64,000 bases of DNA from JAUVPB01 sp965223695 (GTDB lineage: Bacteria > Actinomycetota > Thermoleophilia > Gaiellales > Gaiellaceae): the NCBI GenBank assembly GCA_965223695.1, contig CBDCXJ010000030.1:38261-102260 (forward strand), in the 5' to 3' direction. Shown piece after piece: positions 1-8,313 of the stretch. Position numbers and translations under genes: made by a program. Position 1 is the stretch's first letter; each line of letters begins with the position of its first letter. The notes beneath the pieces were generated by a model, which did not search any database, was not told the origin of the DNA, and saw nothing but the letters and a program-made list of their open reading frames with translations.

Positions 1-1
1 C

Positions 2-34
2 GAGGGCGCCAACCTGATCTTGACGGTGTCATGA
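2..34 (+). CDS. C-terminal tail of an upstream gene, probably hyuA (partial)
   Basis: An open frame enters from the left edge and reads EGANLILTVS before a TGA at 32-34. This stop overlaps the ATG of the next gene in an ATGA arrangement, the usual sign of translational coupling. A hyuB follows directly, and hydantoinase A subunits often end in a short glycine-asparagine-leucine tail, so the likely identity is the end of a hyuA. Only ten residues are visible, so the assignment rests on context. Confidence 0.4.
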   Translation, partial: EGANLILTVS

Positions 35-1767
35 CCCTCGATCCGGTCACGCTCGAAGTCATTCGCAACCGGCTCGAGGCGATCGCCGACGAGATGGAGC
101 TGACTCTGCTCCGTACCTCTCACTCGCCGATCGTGCGCGAAGCGCTCGACGCCTCGGCGGCGCTCTTCGATGCTCAGGGCCGGCAGATTGCGCAAGCGGC
201 GGCCGCACCGATCCATCTCGGCATGCTCATTCCGGCCGTCGACGCACTGCTCGGGCGCTTTCCCGTTGCCTCGATGAGCGCCGGCGACGTCTACGTGCTG
301 AACGAGCCGTTCACCGGGGGTGCCCACCTGCCCGACGTGATCATGCTGACGCCTGTCGTCGTCGCGGGCGATGTCGTTGCCCTGTCCGTGTGCATCACGC
401 ATCACCAGGAGTTCGGCGGCAAAGCGGCGGGCTCAACGCCGATGGGGGCGACCGAGATCTACCAGGAGGGGCTCGTCATCCCGCCCCTTGCGCTGTACCG
501 GGCTGGCGAGTCGAACCAGACGCTGCTCGATGTGCTCGCGGCGAACGTGCGTATCCCCGACCACGTTCTCGGAGACCTCGACGGCCAGCTCGCCTCGTGC
601 TCGGTCGGTCGACGCGGTGTCGAGGCGCTTGTCGATCGCTACGGCAAGGCGACGGTCGCGGGCGCGATGGACAGCCTCCTCGATCGCTCCGAGGAGCTCG
701 CGCGCGCAGCGATCACCGAGATCCCCGACGGTACCTACCACTACGTCGACTGGCTCGACGACGACGGAATCGCTGTCGGCGAGCCGGTCCGGATCGAGGT
801 CAGCGTCACCGTCGAGGGCTCGGAGCTGCTCGTCGATCTGACCGGCTCGAACGCTCAGGTGCGCGGGCCGATCAACTGCACGGTCTCCTCGACGCTTGGC
901 GCCGTGTACTACGTGGCGCGTGTCGTGACCGACCCCGAGATCCCGACCAACGCCGGCTGCTTCAGGCCGGTACGCGTCGTCCTGCCAGACAACTCGGTCG
1001 TGAACGCGTCGGCACCGGCCGCGGTCAACGGCCGGGCGGTCGTGGTGCGTCGCATCGTCGACGCGATGCTCGGTGCGCTCGCGCCTGCCCTCCCCGAGCG
1101 CGTCCCGGCCGCGTCGAGCGGCCACCCGCTCGTTCTCTCGATGGGCGGCTTCGATCCCGTTGCCGACGCCACGTTCGTTACCTCGGACGTCGGAACGGGC
1201 GGGATGGGCGGGCGACCGTCGAAGGACGGAGTCGAGGCGATCCAGACCGACACGTCGAACGCGCAGAACGTGCCGATCGAGGCGCTCGAGCTCGACGCTC
1301 CGATCAGAGTCGGTTGGTACCGGCTCCGGCCTGACTCCGGTGGCGCCGGCCGCTGGCGCGGTGGGCTCGGCCTCGAGCGCTCGCTCGAGGCTCTCGGCAC
1401 CGATGTCAACGTGTCGCATCGCGGCGAGCGGCATCACACCGGGCCCTGGGGTCTCTGGGGCGGTGGAGAAGGCGCGCGCTCGCGCTCGCGCCTTCGTCGA
1501 GCCGATGGAAGCGAGGAGCAGCTGCCCTCGAAGCTCGACTTCGTCCTCGGGCCCGGCGATCGGCTCGAGACGTGGACGACGGGCGGGGGAGGCTTCGGCG
1601 ACCCGCTTGAGCGTGTGCCGGAGCTGGTGCTCGAGGACGTGCTTGACGGGAAGGTGAGCGTCGAGGCGGCGGCCGAGCTCTATGGTGTCGTCCTAGTGGA
1701 TGAAACAGTCGACGAGGCGGCGACCGTCGAGTTGCGGCGCCGTGCGTCAGGCCACGTGTCGGACTAG
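31..1767 (+). CDS. hyuB: Hydantoinase B / oxoprolinase-type subunit (HyuB)
   Basis: This 578-residue protein spans a whole HyuB domain, the family of the B half of ATP-dependent 5-oxoprolinase, N-methylhydantoinase and acetone carboxylase. It opens with the typical DPVTLEVIRNRLEAIADEM segment. It continues with LNEPFTGGAHLPD near residue 90 and closes with the glycine-rich GGGGFGDPLERVPELV region and a short helical tail. The start overlaps the stop of the preceding frame, so it was probably translated as a HyuA-HyuB pair. HyuB supplies the ring-opening part of the complex while HyuA phosphorylates or activates the substrate. The actual substrate (hydantoin, oxoproline or another cyclic amide) cannot be told from sequence. 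Confidence 0.9.
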   Translation: MTLDPVTLEVIRNRLEAIADEMELTLLRTSHSPIVREALDASAALFDAQGRQIAQAAAAPIHLGMLIPAVDALLGRFPVASMSAGDVYVLNEPFTGGAHLPDVIMLTPVVVAGDVVALSVCITHHQEFGGKAAGSTPMGATEIYQEGLVIPPLALYRAGESNQTLLDVLAANVRIPDHVLGDLDGQLASCSVGRRGVEALVDRYGKATVAGAMDSLLDRSEELARAAITEIPDGTYHYVDWLDDDGIAVGEPVRIEVSVTVEGSELLVDLTGSNAQVRGPINCTVSSTLGAVYYVARVVTDPEIPTNAGCFRPVRVVLPDNSVVNASAPAAVNGRAVVVRRIVDAMLGALAPALPERVPAASSGHPLVLSMGGFDPVADATFVTSDVGTGGMGGRPSKDGVEAIQTDTSNAQNVPIEALELDAPIRVGWYRLRPDSGGAGRWRGGLGLERSLEALGTDVNVSHRGERHHTGPWGLWGGGEGARSRSRLRRADGSEEQLPSKLDFVLGPGDRLETWTTGGGGFGDPLERVPELVLEDVLDGKVSVEAAAELYGVVLVDETVDEAATVELRRRASGHVSD

Positions 1768-2375
1768 TCCTTTTGTAACCGGTACCAGCGCGGCTCGCCC
1801 CTCTTGGTAGCCGTGAGCGCGCCGGTCAGGTCGGGGACCTCTTCGTCGACCATCGTCCATCGTGGGAACGCCGCCTCGAGCTCTTCACGGCTGACGCCGC
1901 GCGGTAGCGGTCCGCGGCGGCCGGGCGCGAATGCGAGGCCGAGCACCGTGGCGCCCTCGGCGGCGAGGGCAGTGACCTCGTGTCCTGCCTCGATGAGCTG
2001 GCTCGGGCTCAGGCCATGGAGGGCGCCAAAGTCGAGGAAGAGGTCGAACTCGGGGCCGAACTCTGCCTCTCGAAGCGCCGTGATGTCGGCACGGACGAAG
2101 CACGCGTCGACCCCGTCCTTGCGCGCCCGTTTGCGTGCGGCGCGCAGAGCCTTCGGGACGAGATCGACGTCGGTGACGTCCCATCCTCGGGCCGCTAGCC
2201 TCACCGACCAGATTCCAGTGCCGCAGCCAAGGTCGAGGGCCGAGCCGAAGGGCGCCTCGCGCTCGCTCTCTTCCCGATCGAAGAAACCCGAGATCTGCTC
2301 GGCGATGGGGAGCTCGGCGATGCCCTCCCACGGCGTAAAGCCGACGCGGTACATGAAGCGGTAGCGAAGTTTCAT
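1764..2375 (-). CDS. Class I SAM-dependent methyltransferase
   Basis: A 203-residue protein beginning MKLRYRFMYRVGFTPW. The glycine-rich SAM-binding motif I, ALDLGCGTGIWSVRLA, lies near residue 45. It is followed by an acidic residue at the end of the second strand (DVTDVDLVPKAL) and a later LFLDFGALHGL segment typical of small Rossmann methyltransferases. A reading frame continues upstream to 2477, but its first 34 residues are arginine-rich and unlike the family, so the ATG at 2375 is preferred. It converges on hyuB with a 4-bp overlap and diverges from the RidA-type gene. The substrate is unknown. Confidence 0.8.
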   Translation of the reverse strand: MKLRYRFMYRVGFTPWEGIAELPIAEQISGFFDREESEREAPFGSALDLGCGTGIWSVRLAARGWDVTDVDLVPKALRAARKRARKDGVDACFVRADITALREAEFGPEFDLFLDFGALHGLSPSQLIEAGHEVTALAAEGATVLGLAFAPGRRGPLPRGVSREELEAAFPRWTMVDEEVPDLTGALTATKRGEPRWYRLQKD

Positions 2376-2444
2376 CGGGCAGCGGCGAGCGTACCGGCGC
2401 CGCGCTTGACGGCGTCGGAGCCGAAACCATCTAAGTTGCGCTGC

Positions 2445-3674
2445 ATGACGTGGGAGGTTCCCGCCACACGCGCCCACCGCCTGGCCGCCAGCGCGGGTCC
2501 TCTTACCTTCGTCGGCGGAGCCGGCGACTTCGATGCCGACGGTGTGATCCGCAATCCGGGCGATCTCGACGCGCAGCTCGCCGGCGCGTTCGAGAACGTC
2601 GTGAAGGCTCTCGCAAACGAGTCGTGCGGGTCGGCGGACATCGTCCGCCTCAAGGCCTTCTACACGAGCGACGGCGGCGTCGACGAGTGGCAGCTTCGGG
2701 CGGCGCTAGGCAACGCGATCGGTGCGACGCCGGTGCCCGTTATGACGCTGAACCCCGTTCCTCTCCAGCCCTGGCCGGCACAGGAGGTCCAGCTGCAGGC
2801 GATCGCCCAGCGCGGTTGGCGCGAGCTCGACGACGTCCGCACCGTGATGCGCCCCGTCCCCGACGCGCATGCCTCAGAGTTCGGCACTCCGCTCATCACC
2901 GACGGTCTGCGCGCCGGCGAGTTCTACGCGGTTGCGAGTCAGACGGCCGCCGGCCCAGACGGCGAGACCATCGAGGCGAGCGGCGGTATCGAGCAGACCC
3001 ATGCGGTCATGGGCAGGCTGGGCGAGATCCAGGCCGAGCTCGGCGCCTCCTTCCAGGACGCGATCAAGAAGGAGGGCTACTACTTCGGAACAACGATGGA
3101 GGAGTGGGCCGCGATGGCCAGCATCCGCGCGACCTACTTTCGCGAGCCGGCCGCAGTCGCAACCGTCGTGCCCTGTCACGCGCTCTGGCCCGACGGCGCA
3201 CTGACCAAGGTCGAGGTCGTTGGTATGCGAGAGCTCTGGAACGGCTTCGACAAGTACATCCCGCGCGAGGACCGCTGGCCGAAGCGCGTCTGGGACTGGC
3301 CGATCCCGGTGCCCTACCGCCAGGGCATCCGCCTGCGCGACATGATCTGGACAGGCGGCCAGGTGCCGTGGGAACCGAATGCCAACACCGGCCGCGCCAT
3401 GCATCCCGGTGACGTGATTGCCCAGGCCCGCTTCGTGATGAGCTTCATCGAGGACATCCTTCGCGCATTCGACGCGACCACCGGCGATCTGCGCCTGCTG
3501 GTCTGCTACTTCGCGTCGGGGGGAGCTTCGGAGGAGACGCATCTTTTCGTCGAGGCTGTCGACGACTGCGTCGCCGGACCGCTTCCGCCGATCACGGTCG
3601 TTCCCCAGCCGCACCTGCACTCCGACGACACGCGTGTCGAGATCTGGGGCGTCGCGGACGCGACGCGCGCCTGA
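2445..3674 (+). CDS. Triple RidA (YjgF/YER057c/UK114) domain protein
   Basis: The 409 residues contain three successive RidA-like units. Unit 1 (about residues 5-130) has FVGGAGDFDADGVIRNPGDL and ends VPLQPWPAQEVQLQAIA. Unit 2 (about 150-265) has YAVASQTAAGPDGETIEASG and ends LTKVEVVGM. Unit 3 (about 290-409) has MIWTGGQVPWEPNAN and ends DDTRVEIWGVA. RidA proteins are normally homotrimers of about 130-residue subunits that hydrolyse reactive enamines and imines, so this chain could fold as a single-chain trimer. The arginine that binds the substrate carboxylate in RidA is not obvious before the terminal motif of the units, so the activity may differ. The ATG at 2445 is chosen over an in-frame TTG at 2406. 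Confidence 0.75.
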   Translation: MTWEVPATRAHRLAASAGPLTFVGGAGDFDADGVIRNPGDLDAQLAGAFENVVKALANESCGSADIVRLKAFYTSDGGVDEWQLRAALGNAIGATPVPVMTLNPVPLQPWPAQEVQLQAIAQRGWRELDDVRTVMRPVPDAHASEFGTPLITDGLRAGEFYAVASQTAAGPDGETIEASGGIEQTHAVMGRLGEIQAELGASFQDAIKKEGYYFGTTMEEWAAMASIRATYFREPAAVATVVPCHALWPDGALTKVEVVGMRELWNGFDKYIPREDRWPKRVWDWPIPVPYRQGIRLRDMIWTGGQVPWEPNANTGRAMHPGDVIAQARFVMSFIEDILRAFDATTGDLRLLVCYFASGGASEETHLFVEAVDDCVAGPLPPITVVPQPHLHSDDTRVEIWGVADATRA

Positions 3675-3698
3675 GCCGCGCAGCTTGTAGATCCCGCG

Positions 3699-4550
3699 CT
3701 AGAGGGCTGACAAGAACTCGTTGCGTCTGCGCTCGCTGGGCGGAAGCAGCGGCAGCCTCACTTCGGGCGTTGAGATCACGCCGCGTTCGGCCAGCACCGT
3801 TTTGACGGCCACGACGTAGTCCGAGGCCCCCAGGCCAACCTGGAGGAATCCCGTCGCCTGACCGTAGATCTCGAGCGCCGAGGTCCACTCGCCTGACTCG
3901 ACAGCCTGCCACAGCGAGCTCGCCAGCTCCGGGTAGATCATCGGTAGCGCGACCATGGCACCGGTTGCGCCGCGGGAGAGCTGGTGAAAGAGCACCGGGT
4001 CGTCACCGCAGTAGATAACGAGGTCGGTGGCCGCCTTGATCGCGGCGACCTTGTCGATCGCCAGGTCAGTCACCTTGATATGCGAGACAGTAGGCACAGC
4101 CTGGTGGATCGCTGTGATGTCCTCGACGCTGAGCTGCGTACCCGACGCGATCGGGTTGTCGTAGAGGCAGATATCGGTTGGTGCGAACTCGGCGAGCGCC
4201 CCGAAATACGCGATCAGCATGTCACGGTCGTTCACGAAGTAGTTCGGGCACGAGGCGACAACGAGGTCGGCGTCGATCTCGCCGGCGACGCCGGCAAGTC
4301 GACGCGAGGTCTCGAGGCAATTGTCCGAGATAGAGACGGCCAGCCGCCGCTCGCCCGCGACATGCTCCGCACAGCTGCGCATGAGCGTCTCTCGCTCCTC
4401 GATCGTCAGGCTCGCGACCTCGCCGAGGCTGCCGCCGATGAGGTAGCCGGCGACGTGGTCGGCCAGGTAGTCGAGCTGGCGAATCAGGCTTTCGTTGTCG
4501 ACCTCGCCGTCGCGCAAGGGCGTGACGATCGGGGGGAGGAAGCCACTCAC
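3699..4550 (-). CDS. Dihydrodipicolinate synthase / N-acetylneuraminate lyase family protein
   Basis: A 283-residue class I aldolase-fold protein. The N-terminus VSGFLPPIVTPLRDGEVD, the glycine loop GGSLGEVASLT, the LYDNPIASGT segment carrying the catalytic tyrosine, and the Schiff-base lysine in HIKVTDLAIDK are all present in order. Family members cleave or dehydrate 2-keto acids, including pentonates and hexarates. The GTG at 4550 is chosen because the homologous region begins there; the reading frame upstream of it overlaps the divergent dehydratase gene and looks non-coding. Divergence from a sugar-acid dehydratase suggests a shared sugar-acid pathway rather than lysine synthesis. Confidence 0.85.
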   Translation of the reverse strand: MSGFLPPIVTPLRDGEVDNESLIRQLDYLADHVAGYLIGGSLGEVASLTIEERETLMRSCAEHVAGERRLAVSISDNCLETSRRLAGVAGEIDADLVVASCPNYFVNDRDMLIAYFGALAEFAPTDICLYDNPIASGTQLSVEDITAIHQAVPTVSHIKVTDLAIDKVAAIKAATDLVIYCGDDPVLFHQLSRGATGAMVALPMIYPELASSLWQAVESGEWTSALEIYGQATGFLQVGLGASDYVVAVKTVLAERGVISTPEVRLPLLPPSERRRNEFLSAL

Positions 4551-4603
4551 CTGGGCGAGTCTATTCGACCGGAAGCCAAGGGAAATGCTCGACTGCGCCT
4601 GAA

Positions 4604-6394
4604 ATGCCCGACCGGTTAGCATGGCCACGGATGCCCGGCAACGGTTCGACTCGGGCGGCCCGGCGCAGCGACCGGTGGCTCGAGCCACGCGACGTCTTTG
4701 GCTTCCTCCACCGGGCGGCGCTACGTTCAGAGGGCCTCTCAGACGCGGCAATCTCGGGCCGACCGGTGGTCGGTATCTGCAACTCCTGGTCAGAGCTCGT
4801 CAACTGCAACCTCCACCTGCGGGGCCTTACCGCCGCGATCAAGCGCGGCGTGTCGCAGGCAGGCGGACTTCCGCTCGAGTTCCCGACGATCTCGCTCGGC
4901 GAGAACCTGATGAAGCCGACCACGATGCTCTACCGCAACCTGATGTCGATGGACGTCGAGGAGACGATCCGGTCGAGTCCACTCGATGCCGTCGTCCTGG
5001 TCGGCGGGTGCGACAAGACGATTCCGGCGCAGGTAATGGGGGCAGCGAGCGTCGACGTGCCGGCGATCGTATTCAGCGGCGGTCCTATGCAGCCCGCGCA
5101 TTTCCGCGGCGAGCGGCTCGGCTCGGGCACCGACCTCTGGCGCTACACGGACGATCTCCGGGCGGGCCGAATGACGACCGAGGAGTACGCTGAGCTCGAG
5201 GCCTCGGCGACGCCGTCCGTGGGGCACTGCAGCGAGATGGGCACGGCCTCGACGATCGCGGCCGTCGTCGAGGGCCTGGGGATGTCGCTGCCCGGCTCGG
5301 CGGCGATCCCCGCCGCCGACGCCAGACGTGCAGCCGCGGGAGAGCAGACCGGCCGCCGCGCGGTTGAGATAGCCGAGGAGGGTCTGCGGCCCTCCGATGT
5401 GCTCACGCTCGAGGCGTTCGAGAACGCGATCGTCGTCCTTGCCGCCATCGCGGGCTCGACGAACGCGATCCTCCATCTGATAGCGGTTGCCGGTCGGATT
5501 GGCATCGATCTCCCGCTCGAGCGCTTCGACGAGATCGCGAGCAGAACGCCCGTGCTCACCAACATCCAGCCGGCCGGCGAGCATCTGTTCGAGGACCTCT
5601 TCCGGGCAGGTGGCGTCCCGGCGCTGCTGCGCGAGCTCGAGCCTCTGCTTCACGGTGACGCCTTGACCGTGACGGGCAGAACCGTGGCGGACAACATCGG
5701 CGACGCCGAGGTCTATGACCGGGACGTGATTCGCTCGCTTGCGAGCCCGCTCCAGTCCACCGGTGGGTTCGCCGCCCTACTCGGTTCACTCGCTCCCTCT
5801 GGCGCCGTGATCAAGACGAGCGTGGCGTCGGAGGAGCTCCTGCAGCATCGGGGCCGGGCCGTCGTATTCGACGGGATCGAGGACGTGATCGCACGGATCG
5901 ACGATCCCGCCCTCGAGGTCGACGCAGAGAGCGTCCTCGTCCTGCGTAACGCAGGCCCGAAAGGCGCGCCAGGCATGCCTGAGTGGGGAATGCTGCCAAT
6001 CCCGCAGCGGCTTCTAGCCGACGGCGTGACCGACATGGTGAGGATCTCGGACGCCCGCATGAGCGGGACAGGCTTCGGAACGGTCGTGCTCCATGTCGCA
6101 CCCGAAGCCGCGGTGGGTGGTCCATTGCATGTAGTCGAAGACGGCGACGAGATCGAGCTCGACGTGGCTTCGCGCCGGCTCGAGCTCTGCGTTGCGTCGG
6201 AAGAGATCGCCCGCCGGCTAGCCGAGAAGCCGCTGCCCGCGCCGCGCTACACCCGCGGCTACGGGAACATCTACCTCGAGCACGTGTTGCAGGCGGACGC
6301 CGGCGCCGACTTCGATGTCCTCAGGCGCGCCTCTGGAGAAGCCCCCGAGACAGAGCCCTACGGCCTGCTCGAAGGATGGATAACGGGCTGGTAG
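4604..6394 (+). CDS. IlvD/EDD family dehydratase, probably acting on a sugar acid
   Basis: This 596-residue protein matches the dihydroxy-acid / phosphogluconate / pentonate dehydratase family over its whole length. The three cysteines expected to hold the Fe-S cluster are Cys59 (GICNSWSELVNCN), Cys136 (GGCDKTIPAQVMGA) and Cys209 (GHCSEMGTASTIA). The GTASTIA motif and the MSGTGFGTVVLHV segment near the end resemble L-arabinonate and related sugar-acid dehydratases more than branched-chain amino acid IlvD. The start may be the ATG at 4604 or the one at 4631. The gene is divergent from a DapA-family lyase, as in keto-acid sugar catabolism. The exact sugar acid is not determinable here. Confidence 0.88.
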   Translation: MPDRLAWPRMPGNGSTRAARRSDRWLEPRDVFGFLHRAALRSEGLSDAAISGRPVVGICNSWSELVNCNLHLRGLTAAIKRGVSQAGGLPLEFPTISLGENLMKPTTMLYRNLMSMDVEETIRSSPLDAVVLVGGCDKTIPAQVMGAASVDVPAIVFSGGPMQPAHFRGERLGSGTDLWRYTDDLRAGRMTTEEYAELEASATPSVGHCSEMGTASTIAAVVEGLGMSLPGSAAIPAADARRAAAGEQTGRRAVEIAEEGLRPSDVLTLEAFENAIVVLAAIAGSTNAILHLIAVAGRIGIDLPLERFDEIASRTPVLTNIQPAGEHLFEDLFRAGGVPALLRELEPLLHGDALTVTGRTVADNIGDAEVYDRDVIRSLASPLQSTGGFAALLGSLAPSGAVIKTSVASEELLQHRGRAVVFDGIEDVIARIDDPALEVDAESVLVLRNAGPKGAPGMPEWGMLPIPQRLLADGVTDMVRISDARMSGTGFGTVVLHVAPEAAVGGPLHVVEDGDEIELDVASRRLELCVASEEIARRLAEKPLPAPRYTRGYGNIYLEHVLQADAGADFDVLRRASGEAPETEPYGLLEGWITGW

Positions 6395-6421
6395 CCTCGT
6401 CTAGCTCGAGACGAACGACGC

Positions 6422-8298
6422 GGGGTGAGTGTGGGTTTGGGTGAGCGGGGTTTTGTGGTTGATCCGATTTTGTTTAGCGTGGTTTTGAATCGGTTTGACA
6501 GTATTGCGAAGGAGATGACGTTGACGTTGGAGTTTACGGCGTGGACGTCGATTCTTGCGTTGGCGAAGGATTTTTCGTGTGCGATTTATGATCGGGATGC
6601 GCGGCAGGTGACGATGAGTGAGGCGTTGCCGATGCATATGTCGTCGTTGAGCATCGTGTTGAAGGAGATTGCGCGGACGTTTGAGGGGGACATTAACGAG
6701 GGTGATGTGATCGCCTGTAACGATCCCTATCGCGGGAATACGCATATCGGTGATTTGGTGACGGCGTGTCCGGTGTTTTGGGAGGGGGAGTTGTTGTTTT
6801 GGGCGGTGACGAAGGGCCATCAGCTGGATTGTGGTGCGTTTATTGCGTCGAGTGTGACGCCTTCGTCGAAGAATGTGTGGCAGGAGGGGATCACGATTCC
6901 GCCTGTGAAGTTGTATGAGGCGGGCGAGCAGCGGCGCGACATGGTTGATCTGTATTTGTCGAATGTGCGCTACAGGGATTTGTTGTATGGGGATTTGTTG
7001 GCGCAGCTTGGTTCGATCGGGAAGGGGCAGGAGCGGCTGCACGAGCTGTGCGCTGAGCATGGCGGCGACGTGGTGATCGCGTATGTGGATGAGATCATCG
7101 CGTACGCGGACAGGCGGGCCTCGGAGGCGATCCGGGCGATGCCGGATGGGGTGTATGAGGCCGAGGGCTGGATCGATAGTGACGGGTTCGACCGGACCGA
7201 CCTGCCCGTGAAGGTGAGCGTGACGATCGACGATGACATGGTCAAGGTCGACTATGCGGGGAGTGCGCCACAGGCCCAGGGCGGGGTGAATGGGTCGCTC
7301 GCAACGATGAACGGTGCCGGCGCGGTGCCGGTGTTGATGTGCCTTGACCCTGACATCCCCCACAACGAGGGCTGTATCCGCCATGTCGAGGTCACCGCCG
7401 AGGAAGGCTCGATCTGTTGGGGCAAATTTCCGGCCTCCACGTCGTGCGCGACGATCGTCCCCAGCGACATGATGCAAGACGTCGTCAACAAGGCCCTCGC
7501 CTACGCGATCCCCGACCTCGTCGCCGCCGGCACACCACGCTGCGCCAACCTGCCGGTGTTCGCGAGCACCGATACGCGGACCGATGAGCCCTGGGGCGTC
7601 ATGATGTTCAACAACAACGGCGGCGGTGCTCCGGCGAAAGGAACCGATGGCTGGCCCCTGATCGGAACGTCCTCCGCGTCTGGTGGGTTGAAGTCGCTCT
7701 CGGTGGAGCAGATCGAGTTGATCTACCCGATCCTTGTCGAGGAGTGGCAGATCGAGCCCGAATCGATGGGCTACGGCACCGCCATCGGCGGCCCCGGCAA
7801 CCGCTTCGTCGTCAGGCCGCGGCATGGGCCGCTCAGCACGGTGGAGTTTGGCGATGGTCGGGCGAATCCGCCGCATGGCGTGCTCGGCGGCACACCCGGC
7901 TTCGGCGGCGGCGCCTACGTCGAGAACCGCACAACCGGGGCGCGTCGCTTCGTCTCGGCCACCGGCGAGATCCTCGTCGAGATGGACGAGGTCTGGGTCG
8001 GCGTCTCCTCCGGCGGCGGCGGCTACGGCGACCCACTCCAGCGCGACCCCCACACCGTCGCCCACGACGTCCGCGACGGCCTCATCACACACCACACCGC
8101 GGAAACAGTGTTCGGCGTCAAACTCACCACCGACCTCGAACCCGAAATCGACCACGGCGAAACCACCGCCCTCCGCAACCAGATCCGCGCAGAGCGAGAC
8201 GACCTCCCCATCATCAGCCCGACCACACCCAACGCCGCCACCTGGCTCCAACACCACATCACCCCCAACGACCAATACCTCCTCAACCCACAAATCGG
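6422..8298 (+). repeat. 1877-bp direct repeat, copy A (covers hyuB)
   Basis: Base-for-base alignment with 14499-16375 at a constant offset of 8077 shows identity across the unit except two islands: 7550-7681 (132 bp) and 7809-7861 (53 bp), where the copies differ heavily without any net length change. The repeat starts three bases before the hyuB start codon and ends two bases before the TAG, so it copies almost exactly one coding sequence and none of its flanks. The comparison was made by eye. Confidence 0.95.
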
Positions 8299-8302
8299 GT
8301 AG
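6425..8302 (+). CDS. hyuB: Hydantoinase B / oxoprolinase-type subunit, repeat copy A
   Basis: A 625-residue HyuB protein with a GTG start. The family-typical segment VDPILFSVVLNRFDSIAKEM begins near residue 12. NDPYRGNTHIGDLV lies near residue 98 and the glycine-rich SSGGGGYGDPLQRDPHTVA near residue 530. It lies 11 bp upstream of hyuA, so the two should form one complex. Base use is strange: the first third is rich in G and T (TTG, TTT, GTG, GAT codons), while the last third is rich in A and C (GAA, CAA, AAA, ACA, CCA codons). Neighbouring genes use GAG and CTC heavily. This suggests transfer or an unusual mutational history. It is nearly identical to the gene at 14502 apart from two variable segments. 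Confidence 0.9.
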   Translation: MSVGLGERGFVVDPILFSVVLNRFDSIAKEMTLTLEFTAWTSILALAKDFSCAIYDRDARQVTMSEALPMHMSSLSIVLKEIARTFEGDINEGDVIACNDPYRGNTHIGDLVTACPVFWEGELLFWAVTKGHQLDCGAFIASSVTPSSKNVWQEGITIPPVKLYEAGEQRRDMVDLYLSNVRYRDLLYGDLLAQLGSIGKGQERLHELCAEHGGDVVIAYVDEIIAYADRRASEAIRAMPDGVYEAEGWIDSDGFDRTDLPVKVSVTIDDDMVKVDYAGSAPQAQGGVNGSLATMNGAGAVPVLMCLDPDIPHNEGCIRHVEVTAEEGSICWGKFPASTSCATIVPSDMMQDVVNKALAYAIPDLVAAGTPRCANLPVFASTDTRTDEPWGVMMFNNNGGGAPAKGTDGWPLIGTSSASGGLKSLSVEQIELIYPILVEEWQIEPESMGYGTAIGGPGNRFVVRPRHGPLSTVEFGDGRANPPHGVLGGTPGFGGGAYVENRTTGARRFVSATGEILVEMDEVWVGVSSGGGGYGDPLQRDPHTVAHDVRDGLITHHTAETVFGVKLTTDLEPEIDHGETTALRNQIRAERDDLPIISPTTPNAATWLQHHITPNDQYLLNPQIG

Positions 8303-8313
8303 ACGATCCAGAC

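Noticed and set aside
4551..4751. N-terminal extension of the DapA-family gene
   Set aside because: Residues upstream of the GTG at 4550 are unlike the family and overlap the divergent dehydratase start.
6401..8293. Long open frame on the minus strand opposite hyuB copy A, with a matching one opposite copy B
   Set aside because: Its product is low-complexity (Gly, Val, Ala, then His, Arg, Ile) and follows from the skewed base composition. The plus strand encodes a clear HyuB.
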